Source: an uncultured Mogibacterium sp. | Lineage (GTDB): Bacteria > Bacillota_A > Clostridia > Peptostreptococcales > Anaerovoracaceae | Assembly: GCF_938039775.1 (NCBI RefSeq) | Contig: NZ_CALHTQ010000073.1 | Span: 1-16,932 of the forward strand | DNA: 16,932 nucleotides | Reading direction: 5' to 3' | Shown here: piece after piece, positions 7,749-15,427 of the stretch | How positions within the stretch are numbered: the first letter of the stretch is position 1 | Layout: every line of letters begins with the position of its first letter | The notes under the pieces: model-generated | The model's database searches: none | Seen by the model: the letters and a program-made list of their open reading frames with translations, nothing else | What the model was told of the DNA's origin: nothing | Translations under genes and position numbers: made by a program

Positions 7749-8654
7749 ATGGAACCAATTCTAATTATCATGGCTGCAGGAATGGGAAGTCGCTACGGCG
7801 GACCTAAGCAGATTGACCCGATTACATCTGAGGGCGATATAATCATGGATTTCTCCCTATATGATGCTTACCAGGCTGGCTTTAGAAGAGTTGCTTTTAT
7901 AATCAAGGAAGATTTTGAAGCTACTTTTAAGGCACATATCGAAGGTAGAGCAGGAAAACTATATGAAACACACTATGCAATTCAAGATATTCACGATCTC
8001 CCAGCAGGCTACTCTGTTCCAGAAGGTCGAACTAAGCCTTGGGGGACTGGTCATGCCGTCCTCGCAGCAAGAAATTATATCGATGCACCTTTCGCTGTTA
8101 TTAACGCAGATGACTACTATGGACAGGAAGCATTTGAGAAGATATATAAATTCCTCAGTGAATCCGCTGATGCTACACACCACTGTATGGTCGGCTTCAA
8201 GATTGAGAACACACTCTCTCTAAATGGTTCAGTTGCTCGTGGACTCTGCGAGGTTACAGATGGATATTTATCGGATATCGAGGAGCATTCGGACGTTATA
8301 CGTGAGAGTGATGGTGTAATTCGAGCAACAAGCTCAAAAGGTGTGAGACACGATGTGCCTGATGGTCAATCGGTATCCATGAACCTATGGGGGTTTGGTG
8401 CTGAATTCCTCGAGGTTATGAAAGCTGGTTTTCCGGCTGCACTCGATAAAATCATAGAGCAAAATCCACTGAAGGGAGAGTACTTCCTTCCTTACTGCAT
8501 CGATACAGAGGTCAAAGCTGGTAGAGCCACCGTTGCAGTTCTTCAGTCAAGTGACAAGTGGTTCGGTGTCACCTACAAAGAGGATAAGGATGAGGTTGCC
8601 GCGAAGTTTTCCGAGATGAAGGTTGACGGAAAATATCCAAAGGAACTATGGTAA
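7749..8654 (+). CDS. NDP-sugar-type nucleotidyltransferase, substrate unknown
   Basis: A 301-residue nucleotidyltransferase of the NTP_transferase (RmlA/GlmU-like Rossmann) fold. The N-terminal motif MAAGMGSRYGGPKQ (residues 8-21) binds the nucleotide phosphates. GTGHAVL (99-105) and NADDYYG (119-125) match the sugar-nucleotide site and the metal-binding aspartates. It lacks the left-handed beta-helix repeats of GlmU. Clostridial homologues are annotated only as nucleotidyltransferase; the sugar or alcohol phosphate is unknown. It starts one base after gltX, with GAGGAG in the last codons of gltX, so the two are co-transcribed and probably translationally coupled. A strong terminator follows 16 bases after the stop. 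A role in envelope polysaccharide or teichoic acid synthesis is plausible but inferred. Confidence 0.85.
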   Translation: MEPILIIMAAGMGSRYGGPKQIDPITSEGDIIMDFSLYDAYQAGFRRVAFIIKEDFEATFKAHIEGRAGKLYETHYAIQDIHDLPAGYSVPEGRTKPWGTGHAVLAARNYIDAPFAVINADDYYGQEAFEKIYKFLSESADATHHCMVGFKIENTLSLNGSVARGLCEVTDGYLSDIEEHSDVIRESDGVIRATSSKGVRHDVPDGQSVSMNLWGFGAEFLEVMKAGFPAALDKIIEQNPLKGEYFLPYCIDTEVKAGRATVAVLQSSDKWFGVTYKEDKDEVAAKFSEMKVDGKYPKELW

Positions 8655-8670
8655 GAAATTGCTACATTAC

Positions 8671-8698
8671 AAAAGCGGGACGCAGGTCCCGCTTTTTT
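8671..8698 (+). terminator. Intrinsic terminator, probably bidirectional
   Basis: Perfect 11-bp stem (AAAAGCGGGAC / GTCCCGCTTTT) with a 4-base GCAG loop and six T residues. It ends the gltX-nucleotidyltransferase transcript. Read on the minus strand it gives the same stem followed by TTTT, so it can also end the convergent surface-protein gene, whose stop codon lies about 35 bases away. Confidence 0.9.
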
Positions 8699-8732
8699 CG
8701 TATCATGTTAATTTTGAAAGGTTGGCGATATG

Positions 8733-10673
8733 CTACCTTGCTATGCGCTTTCTAGCTGCTAACAAGCCGAGGGATGCTAGTGCAGATCCTATAAGCACAA
8801 TTGAGTAAGGAAGAAGCCCATTGCTATCGCCTGTCTTAGGTGTGTGCCTATGCTTGTTGACCACAGGCTTCTTTGGCATAACCGGTGTAGGATTATGAGT
8901 CTTATTAGTGTCAAACTTGTAATAGTTCGTGCTTACCTTTGCCTGATTATCTACTGGCTTTCCATTAATATCCTCATCTACCTTAACCTTGTAAGTCACC
9001 GTAAATGTCTCGTCATTACCGAGATTTGTCTTTCTCCAAGTGATGACACCGTTTTGTTCCACCCCACCATTATCTGCGGAACCTGCAACGTACTTCGTGT
9101 ACTTAGGAATAGCGTCAGTAATCGTCACATCATCTGCTCGTCCGATTGTATTCTTATACGTTATTTTATATGTAAGTACATCTCCACCCTTAACTGTCTT
9201 TCCGTCAACGCTAGAGGACATATCGTCTTTAAAAACGTCCTTATTAGGCTTAGTTGGTGGCAGTAGCTTAGTCTCAACGGTATTCGTAGGAACTGACACA
9301 TTATCAAAATACATCTTTGCTGCTGAGTTCGTAATAGTATTATCACCCTCTACTAGCGCTCTGCTATTTGTCTCAGTCTTATAAGTTATCTCGTAAACTT
9401 TACCGCCCTTATCTCTTGCAAATAAAGCGTTGTTGATAATATTAATCTCTACGTGGTCCTGACCATTTTCATTATCTGGTGTCACAGTTACCTGATAATC
9501 TTGTCCTTTGACTAGAGTATTGCCATCAAACTTAACGATTGCTTCTTTGAAATCTACTTTCTTATCAAAGGTATCGGCAAATTTCAACGACTTAATATCA
9601 TCAATTATATCAGTACCCGGTCTTGGGACTGTGTACCTTACAGTGTAGTTTATAGGTTCTCCAACGCGCTTTGGTGCCTGTGCTTTATCTACAGTTTTCT
9701 TCGCTGCTGTACCAGGATTATTATGGTAAGGAACTTCGGCAAAGAACTTGAACAGCCCACCGCTCGTTACAGAAGAATTATAGGCAAAAGTAATCGAGTT
9801 TGTCTTGCTGCGCATAACAAATCCCGTTTTGTTATACTCATCTTGTCCGCTAGTTCCAGCTGCAGTGATGCTCGCATTCGCTTTCCACCAGTGCCAGTTA
9901 CCTGATCTATTTTCTTCATCCAAACTAACCGCTCTATTGTAAACAATTTTATCAATAGTGCTATCGAGATCCTTAACACCTAATTCTTCATAAAAAGAAG
10001 ATCTGCGGTTCCCAGCAATAGGATTTCCTGGTTTCACATCGATATCAGCCGGCTGCATAGTCAGCTTTAAATCGCAAGGTGTTCCATCCGCATACTCGAG
10101 AGTTGCAGTAACGTCTGTCTTAGTGTTGAAAGACCAAATATTGTCATTAGTAAAATTAGGATGATCAGGATATACATAATCCATCAGCTGAATTCCACTA
10201 TCACCCCAGTTTTGGTCAACCGTCAAAAAAGGCACCCCTGCATTGGCATCATTAAAGTTTGCCTGCTGCCCGTAATATACCGTTGGATTCAGCTGCAGGT
10301 GAGAAACCTTCACTCTCACGTTGACCTTTTTGCCATTTACTTCACCAGCATTAGTGAATAGAAGTTCAAGCACATTATCATAATCCTGCTTCGAATTGGA
10401 CTTCTCATACTTGTGCATAAACACCGTACTCTTAGTCCATGAGCCATTAGGTGTAACTACTTCCTTCAGAGTTCCTGAGCCAGTGCTAACGACCTGCATA
10501 TTCTCCTGTCGGCACTTGAACTCATATAAGTTGAGATTTGCTAGATTAAGATCAGTCGTTGTATTCTCAACCGCAAAAGCCTCCATATTCGGTGCAGCTA
10601 TCCCTATCATCATCAGAAATGATAGTAGCAAAACGAATAATTTGCGAACTGACAACGCTTGCCTTTTTTCCAT
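8733..10673 (-). CDS. Sortase-anchored surface protein with isopeptide/DUF11-type domains
   Basis: A 646-residue secreted, cell-wall-anchored protein. A signal peptide covers residues 1-34 (basic start, hydrophobic core, likely cut after AFA). Residues about 36-320 form an unrecognised beta-rich domain with Cys54 and Cys200. About 326-468 resembles a fimbrial isopeptide-forming (D2-type) domain, and about 478-580 a DUF11-like repeat with GGDVLTYKITYKN and TDAIPKYTKYV. A Pro/Lys linker leads to the sorting signal TPKTG (611-615), a hydrophobic stretch and the basic tail RKRIAR. Sortase would cut after Thr614. The motif is TPKTG rather than LPXTG. The ATG at 10673 has AAGGA upstream. It has its own promoter and no sortase gene nearby. 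It may be an adhesin or a non-polymerised pilin-like protein; the ligand is unknown. Confidence 0.85.
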   Translation of the reverse strand: MEKRQALSVRKLFVLLLSFLMMIGIAAPNMEAFAVENTTTDLNLANLNLYEFKCRQENMQVVSTGSGTLKEVVTPNGSWTKSTVFMHKYEKSNSKQDYDNVLELLFTNAGEVNGKKVNVRVKVSHLQLNPTVYYGQQANFNDANAGVPFLTVDQNWGDSGIQLMDYVYPDHPNFTNDNIWSFNTKTDVTATLEYADGTPCDLKLTMQPADIDVKPGNPIAGNRRSSFYEELGVKDLDSTIDKIVYNRAVSLDEENRSGNWHWWKANASITAAGTSGQDEYNKTGFVMRSKTNSITFAYNSSVTSGGLFKFFAEVPYHNNPGTAAKKTVDKAQAPKRVGEPINYTVRYTVPRPGTDIIDDIKSLKFADTFDKKVDFKEAIVKFDGNTLVKGQDYQVTVTPDNENGQDHVEINIINNALFARDKGGKVYEITYKTETNSRALVEGDNTITNSAAKMYFDNVSVPTNTVETKLLPPTKPNKDVFKDDMSSSVDGKTVKGGDVLTYKITYKNTIGRADDVTITDAIPKYTKYVAGSADNGGVEQNGVITWRKTNLGNDETFTVTYKVKVDEDINGKPVDNQAKVSTNYYKFDTNKTHNPTPVMPKKPVVNKHRHTPKTGDSNGLLPYSIVLIGSALASLGLLAARKRIAR

Positions 10674-10758
10674 AATTGTTCCTTCTTTCTTATTTATTTA
10701 ATTAAAATGCAAATATGTTCAAACGTTACGCTTTTAGTAATAACTCTTTGATAAATAT

Positions 10759-10771
10759 TACCTAATAGGTA
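10759..10771. repeat. 13-base palindrome at the predicted start of transcription of the surface-protein gene
   Basis: TACCTA-A-TAGGTA, six-base perfect arms around one base, centred at 10765. That is the expected +1 of the promoter whose -10 is at 10773-10778. This is a typical repressor position, though short palindromes also occur by chance. Confidence 0.4.
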
Positions 10772-10772
10772 C

Positions 10773-10801
10773 ATTATACACTATTGTAAGAATTTTATCA
10801 T
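10773..10801 (-). promoter_or_regulatory. Promoter for the surface-protein gene
   Basis: On the minus strand ATGATA (10796-10801), a 17-base spacer and perfect TATAAT (10773-10778). The -35 overlaps the stop codon of the CCA-adding enzyme gene. The leader would be about 90 bases. No terminator separates it from the upstream operon, so read-through is also possible. Confidence 0.6.
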
Positions 10802-12252
10802 TTAATATTTTTTCTTAATTTCCTCGCATAGGAAAGTGTTTGCTTAAGCGCATCATCCTTTGATACACCAGCTAGTCTCAGTTTATGAGCATGTTCGAGG
10901 ATTATGCCGAAGTCATCGCCTGGCATAATTCCCCTATCGATCAAGTCCTTTCCTGTAACATAAGGTCTCGCCATCATGTCTCTGTACAGATCTAGTCTAT
11001 CGAACAAGAACTTTATCCGTTCTTGCTCCCTTAACTTTTCATCAGCTGTGTAAAGTTCTGATTCTATCTCAATATTGCCCTGTGGCTCGTGTGGCTCGTT
11101 TGACGCCTGGCTCAGATTATGAGCATCCAGGTGTGGCAATTTTGGCTTATCGCAGATTGCAAAATATATAAGGTCATTAGGAGCAATAGCATCGTCAAAC
11201 ATTCGGTTCGTCTTCTTGACCGACGATCTCGCTTCAGCAATCTTGTTTGGGCGCATGTGATTAGGAATCATATTAGCGATATACTTTTTTATATCGCTAC
11301 CATGACATACGCGGTTCAGAAATCGCTCCGCGATTTCTGCTCCTTGTATCTCGTGACCATACGCGTGAATTGCGCCATTTACGAATTCAGTCGTCGTAAT
11401 CTTGCCAAAATCATGAGTGAGAGCCAGCAGCATAAACGCGTATGGGTCACTCGCATAAGGTCGGAACTGGGCCGCCCTATCCAGAACCATCATAGTGTGA
11501 GTCCAGACATCGCCTTCAGGATGGAATTCCGGGTTCTGCTCTAGCCCGATCAGCTGTTCTAGTTCCTTGAACCAGTACCCGAGCTGGCCCATTTCCCGCA
11601 AGCATTCAAAGAATTCGGATGGCCGGCGGGATTCCAGGAGCGCCTTCTTCATCTCCATCTCGACGCGCTCGGCCGAAAGATTCCTGAGGTCCAGCGCCCT
11701 ACAGATTGAAATCGTGGAAGGCGCGACCTGGAATCCGAATCTGGATCTGAACTGGGCAGCACGGAGGGCACGGAGTGGGTCCTCACCGAATTTCCTGTCA
11801 TCGATATGGCGGATAATTCTGTTTTTGATATCCTCCGTGCCTCCATAAGGATCTGCGATTTCACCGCTCAGGATATCCTTTAGAAGCGCATTCATGGTGA
11901 AATCGCGCCTCCGTGCTGCCTCTTTGATTCCGATAAACGGATCGATTTCAATCTCAAAGTCACGATGCCCATTCCCTGCCTTCCTCTCTGAACGCGGTAA
12001 AGCAATGTCTATCTGATGACCCGCAAGCGAGTATACCCCAAAAGCAGAGCCGAATCGCAGCGGCTTTCCAAGTTCCTTTAACACCGTTTCTAGAACTGCC
12101 CCTGAGATTCCATGTACTTCAATATCCACATCCTTAATAGGACGCTTCATAATCTCATCACGAACTGCTCCGCCTACCATGTATGCACGCCCTCCAAGCT
12201 CTTCTACTCGGGAGGCTAACTCTTCAATTATCGTTTTATCTATCTCATTCAT
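10798..12252 (-). CDS. cca: CCA-adding tRNA nucleotidyltransferase with HD domain
   Basis: Adds or repairs the 3'-terminal CCA of tRNAs. The 484-residue protein has the class II nucleotidyltransferase head: GGAVRD (residues 27-32), the DVD metal site (Asp41, Asp43), RRRDFTMNAL (114-123) and EDPLRALRAAQF (157-168). An HD-domain region follows, with HTMMVLD and THDFGK (His280-Asp281), as in CCA enzymes carrying a phosphohydrolase module. A paralogue specialised as poly(A) polymerase cannot be excluded by eye, but a single such gene in a Firmicute is usually Cca. It starts 14 bases after adenine deaminase and is last in the run. The stretch coding for about residues 205-245 is richer in G+C than the ends of the gene. 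Confidence 0.9.
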   Translation of the reverse strand: MNEIDKTIIEELASRVEELGGRAYMVGGAVRDEIMKRPIKDVDIEVHGISGAVLETVLKELGKPLRFGSAFGVYSLAGHQIDIALPRSERKAGNGHRDFEIEIDPFIGIKEAARRRDFTMNALLKDILSGEIADPYGGTEDIKNRIIRHIDDRKFGEDPLRALRAAQFRSRFGFQVAPSTISICRALDLRNLSAERVEMEMKKALLESRRPSEFFECLREMGQLGYWFKELEQLIGLEQNPEFHPEGDVWTHTMMVLDRAAQFRPYASDPYAFMLLALTHDFGKITTTEFVNGAIHAYGHEIQGAEIAERFLNRVCHGSDIKKYIANMIPNHMRPNKIAEARSSVKKTNRMFDDAIAPNDLIYFAICDKPKLPHLDAHNLSQASNEPHEPQGNIEIESELYTADEKLREQERIKFLFDRLDLYRDMMARPYVTGKDLIDRGIMPGDDFGIILEHAHKLRLAGVSKDDALKQTLSYARKLRKNIK

Positions 12253-12266
12253 TTAATTATTCTTGC

Positions 12267-13991
12267 CTACACATAGCTCTGACTCTCAACGTCGAACACA
12301 CCTCTTGTTGTGAGTCTTAGCTTCGGAATAACTGGAAGACTCATGAAGGAAAGTGTCATAAACGGATCTATCAGATTACTAACACCGAGTTCAAAAGCTC
12401 TCGCCTTTGCATCTTCAAGATTTCTATTCACATCAATCAACGGAGCATCACTCATGAGACCAGCAATCCCCAGCTTCACATCTCCTATGCACTCACCGCC
12501 GTCAAATACAGTGATACCACCGCCATTCTCCGCAATATGATTAACTGCAGCAGCCATATCTTCGTCATTAGTACCAACAACTATTATATTGTGAGAGTCA
12601 TGCGAGATACTGGTAGCAACTGCTCCACTTCTGAGACCGTAACCCTTTATATATCCGATTCCTATATGCCCCGTATAGTTATGCCTCTCTACTACAGCAA
12701 TTTTGAGGACATCTTCATCAACATTAACACCAGTTGCATATCCCTCGTCTGTGGTCATCAGCTCACCAGGAACCATGCCGAGCACCCCTCGAGGTCTATC
12801 TATTTTAAATGCCTCCGCAGTAAGTTTATCAACTTTGAAAGTGCTATGAGCCCTTGTAGTCAGGAATTCGTCTACTTCCGGAGCCTTAAACTCTTTGAGC
12901 TTGCCATTATTGAACATAAGCTTGCCCTTCTTGTAGACCTGCTCGACTGTAAAATCTTCAAAATTATCTATTATGACGAAATCCGCAAGATATCCGGGCG
13001 CAATGGCACCACGATTATTAAGCCTAAAATATCTAGCTGCATTAGTGCTAGCAACCTTGATTGCTAGTATAGGATCTGCTCCCATCGATATAGCTTTCTT
13101 AATTATATAATCTATATGCCCTTTCTCCAGCAGGTCTGACGGATGCTTATCATCGGTGCAGAACATACATCTATCTGCGTATTTGTCTGTCAAAAGCGGC
13201 ATCAGCGCCTCTAGGTTATGGGCTGCTGTACCTTCTCTTATCATTATTACTTGACCGAGTTCAAGCTTCTCTATCGCTTCTTCTGCTGTAGCGCACTCGT
13301 GGTCGGAATACACGCCAGCGGCAACGTATGCATTTAGAGCCTTGCCCTTCACCCCTGGTGCATGGCCGTCTATCTTCTTGTGATGGGCCTGTGCGGCAAC
13401 AATTTTCTCCACAACCTGCTCATCCGCAGCGACTGTGCCGACATAATTCATCATCTCTGCAAGTCCCTGCACTCTAGGATGTTCGTAGAAACTGTCTATC
13501 GCTCTATAATCGAGCGTTGCACCAGACTCGTCAAGTGGAGTCGCAGGAACGCATGATGGAAGCATAAATCTTACATCTATCGGGAGTCCTTCGGTCGCCT
13601 GAAGCATATACTCAATGCCGTCTGTCCCCATCACATTTGCAATCTCATGCGGATCCGTTACCACCGTGGTCGTTCCATGAGGAAGCACCGCCCTTACAAA
13701 TTCAGTCGGTGTAACAAGAGAGCTCTCAAGGTGGATATGAGCATCAAGAAATCCCGGGCACACGATTTTGCCCGTCATATCGACTTCTTTCTCACCATCA
13801 TATTCACCAAGTCCAACGATTAATCCATTCGTAACTGCAATGTCAGCATTTCTCAGCTCGCCTGAAAATACGCTCACGTATGTAGCATTCTTAAGAACTA
13901 AATCTGCCTTACACTTGCCTGCCGCAGCCCTTATAACTTTCTGCTTGCGCTGTAATTTGCGATTGATTCTGCCTGTGTAGCTTTCGGACAT
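12267..13991 (-). CDS. ade: Adenine deaminase
   Basis: Converts adenine to hypoxanthine and ammonia in purine salvage. The 574-residue length is typical of the bacterial Ade (amidohydrolase superfamily) enzyme. Metal-binding and active-site blocks are visible: DAHIHLESS (residues 83-91, HxH), TDPHEIANV (112-120), DGHAPG, SDHECATAEEA and CTDDKHPSDLL. The C-terminal half carries HDSHNI-type and GGG-rich segments characteristic of Ade rather than of dihydroorotase or urease. ATG 13991 follows an AGAGGGGGG sequence. Upstream are two copies of a 9-base direct repeat 20 bases apart. It lies between the ArsC/Spx-like gene and cca in the same run. No purine riboswitch is visible in the 49-base gap before it. 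Confidence 0.94.
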   Translation of the reverse strand: MSESYTGRINRKLQRKQKVIRAAAGKCKADLVLKNATYVSVFSGELRNADIAVTNGLIVGLGEYDGEKEVDMTGKIVCPGFLDAHIHLESSLVTPTEFVRAVLPHGTTTVVTDPHEIANVMGTDGIEYMLQATEGLPIDVRFMLPSCVPATPLDESGATLDYRAIDSFYEHPRVQGLAEMMNYVGTVAADEQVVEKIVAAQAHHKKIDGHAPGVKGKALNAYVAAGVYSDHECATAEEAIEKLELGQVIMIREGTAAHNLEALMPLLTDKYADRCMFCTDDKHPSDLLEKGHIDYIIKKAISMGADPILAIKVASTNAARYFRLNNRGAIAPGYLADFVIIDNFEDFTVEQVYKKGKLMFNNGKLKEFKAPEVDEFLTTRAHSTFKVDKLTAEAFKIDRPRGVLGMVPGELMTTDEGYATGVNVDEDVLKIAVVERHNYTGHIGIGYIKGYGLRSGAVATSISHDSHNIIVVGTNDEDMAAAVNHIAENGGGITVFDGGECIGDVKLGIAGLMSDAPLIDVNRNLEDAKARAFELGVSNLIDPFMTLSFMSLPVIPKLRLTTRGVFDVESQSYV

Positions 13992-14002
13992 TTGAGCCCC
14001 CC

Positions 14003-14031
14003 TCTAAAAGCATATACTACGGTCTAAAAGC
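14003..14031. repeat. 9-base direct repeat upstream of ade
   Basis: TCTAAAAGC at 14003-14011 and again at 14023-14031, spaced exactly 20 bases (about two helical turns). TCTAAAAG also occurs at 16321-16328, just upstream of the -35 of the operon's predicted promoter. The spacing would suit a dimeric regulator, but the AT-rich sequence keeps this weak. Confidence 0.35.
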
Positions 14032-14040
14032 TTTTTCTTA

Positions 14041-14400
14041 TTAGCCTAATAGCTTCTCTTCCCAGTCCTTCTCTCGGAAGCCACCGAGCACGAAGTCATC
14101 GCCAACGACTAGCGGTCTCTTTACAAGCATTCCATTAGATGCTAGAACCTCTAGCTGCTCATCTTCGCTCATCGCGTCTAGTTTATCCTTGAGTTCCATT
14201 TCTCTATAGAGCATTCCGCTTGTGTTAAAGAACTTTCTCACCGGCTTATCACTTCTCGATAGCCAGTCCTTTAGCTCTTCTTTAGTCGGATTGTTTTCAA
14301 CGATATGTCTATCATCGTAAGCGACACCATTGTCATCGAGCCACTTTTTAGCCTTCTTGCATGTGCTGCATTTTGGATACTCATTAAATAGAACTTTCAT
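14041..14400 (-). CDS. ArsC/Spx-family thioredoxin-fold protein
   Basis: A 119-residue protein of the ArsC/Spx/YffB thioredoxin-fold family. The N-terminal CSTC motif (Cys11, Cys14), the FFNTSGMLYRE segment and KRPLVVGDDFVLGGF near the end fit the group. Members are either thiol-disulfide reductases (arsenate reductase) or RNA-polymerase-binding stress regulators (Spx, MgsR); the CxxC is shared by both. I cannot decide which, and no ars genes are nearby. The start is taken at ATG 14400, six bases after GAGGGAGG. The ATG at 14406 directly abuts that site and is too close. It begins 14 bases after msrAB, so it belongs to a thiol/oxidative-stress gene pair. Confidence 0.85.
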   Translation of the reverse strand: MKVLFNEYPKCSTCKKAKKWLDDNGVAYDDRHIVENNPTKEELKDWLSRSDKPVRKFFNTSGMLYREMELKDKLDAMSEDEQLEVLASNGMLVKRPLVVGDDFVLGGFREKDWEEKLLG

Positions 14401-14406
14401 AGTCAT

Positions 14407-14414
14407 CCTCCCTC
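14407..14414 (-). promoter_or_regulatory. Ribosome binding site of the ArsC/Spx-like gene
   Basis: GAGGGAGG fills the space right after the msrAB stop codon and lies six bases before ATG 14400. It touches ATG 14406, so it favours the second ATG. Confidence 0.7.
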
Positions 14415-15398
14415 TTACTTTACAAGTTCAATCAGGTCGCCATAACCTGCCTCTAGCATGTCTTCAACTGGTATAAATTTCAGGGCTACCGAATTGATAC
14501 AGTATCTCATGCCGCCAGCTTCAATAGGTCCGTCTTGAAATACGTGTCCCAGATGAGAATTTGCCCCCTTGCTTCTAACCTCTACGCGTTCCATCCCGAA
14601 CGTAGTGTCTCGCAGATATACCACATGGTCCTCACTTATTGGCCTTGTAAATGCCGGCCATCCGCAGCCAGAGTTGAACTTATCCGTCGATACGAATAGC
14701 GGTTCACCACTCACAACATCTACGTAAATTCCCTTTTCAAAGAAATCATCGTATTCGCCAGAGAACGCCCTCTCAGTTCCAGATTTTCTCACAACGTTAT
14801 ATGCCTGAGGTCCGATGCGGTAGAATAGCTCTTCCTCAGTCTCATCTGACGGATATAAGTCATCCTTAACCTTCTGCCCAACATCTTTAGCTTCAGCTGC
14901 GAACAGTGCTCTAACTTCTTCAATCTCATAGTTTGTAATGTGGCAGTAACCGCCAGGATTCTTATCGAGATAGTCCTGATGATAATCTTCCGCATCATAG
15001 AACGAAGAAAGAGGCTCAAGTTCAACGTAGATCTCCTCGTGAATTTCTTTCTGCTGTGCGAAAACCTTTTCTAAAATCGGCAAATCCTGTTCATCCTCAT
15101 AATACACACCTGTCTGGTACTGTGTTCCGATGTCCGGTCCCTGTCTGTTCTGAACAGTCGGATCGATGACTATGAAAAACGCATGGGTAAGTTTCTCAAG
15201 CGATAATTTCTCGGGATTATACACGACTTTAACAGCCTCTCTATGACCAGTATTCCCTCTGCAAACCTGCTCATACGAAGGGTTCTCTACACTTCCATTC
15301 GCATATCCAACAGTCGTCTCTATAACCCCTGGTATCTCCTTGAACACTCTCTCCGTTCCCCAGAAACAACCACCGGCAAAATATATATTCTTGGTCAT
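14415..15398 (-). CDS. msrAB: Bifunctional methionine sulfoxide reductase MsrA-MsrB
   Basis: Repairs both S- and R-methionine sulfoxide. The 327-residue fusion has MsrA first (about 1-165, catalytic Cys11 in GGCFWG, possible resolving Cys152 in GGYCH). MsrB follows (about 190-315), with catalytic Cys300 in RYCINS, Cys245 in SGCGWPAF as likely resolving residue, and HLGHVF. The two CxxC zinc pairs found in many MsrB proteins are absent: the positions read [11 protein letters not shown] and [11 protein letters not shown], the zinc-free form. No signal peptide is present, so it is cytoplasmic. The start is ATG 15398, with GGAGGAG seven bases upstream; the longer frame from GTG 15419 includes that site as codons. 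It is co-transcribed with the ArsC/Spx-like gene downstream. Confidence 0.95.
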   Translation of the reverse strand: MTKNIYFAGGCFWGTERVFKEIPGVIETTVGYANGSVENPSYEQVCRGNTGHREAVKVVYNPEKLSLEKLTHAFFIVIDPTVQNRQGPDIGTQYQTGVYYEDEQDLPILEKVFAQQKEIHEEIYVELEPLSSFYDAEDYHQDYLDKNPGGYCHITNYEIEEVRALFAAEAKDVGQKVKDDLYPSDETEEELFYRIGPQAYNVVRKSGTERAFSGEYDDFFEKGIYVDVVSGEPLFVSTDKFNSGCGWPAFTRPISEDHVVYLRDTTFGMERVEVRSKGANSHLGHVFQDGPIEAGGMRYCINSVALKFIPVEDMLEAGYGDLIELVK

Positions 15399-15405
15399 TG
15401 TTAAT

Positions 15406-15412
15406 CTCCTCC
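15406..15412 (-). promoter_or_regulatory. Ribosome binding site fixing the msrAB start
   Basis: GGAGGAG on the minus strand, seven bases before ATG 15398. It sits inside the longer GTG-initiated frame, whose seven extra residues are not MsrA-like. Confidence 0.75.
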
Positions 15413-15427
15413 ATGTCACCCATGGTA

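Noticed and set aside
8733..10673. Thioester adhesin domain around Cys54 of the surface protein
   Set aside because: A Cys followed by Gln is present nearby, but I could not find the paired glutamine motif of thioester domains in the expected context.
12537..13067. 176-residue open frame on the plus strand opposite adenine deaminase
   Set aside because: It is a shadow of a strongly conserved gene on the other strand, with no recognisable domain. The same holds for the plus-strand frames opposite murA (892-1308, 1429-1806), cca (11119-11544) and the surface-protein gene.
14041..14400. Naming the ArsC/Spx-family gene arsC or spx
   Set aside because: The CxxC motif is shared by both functions and no ars operon or other discriminating context is present.
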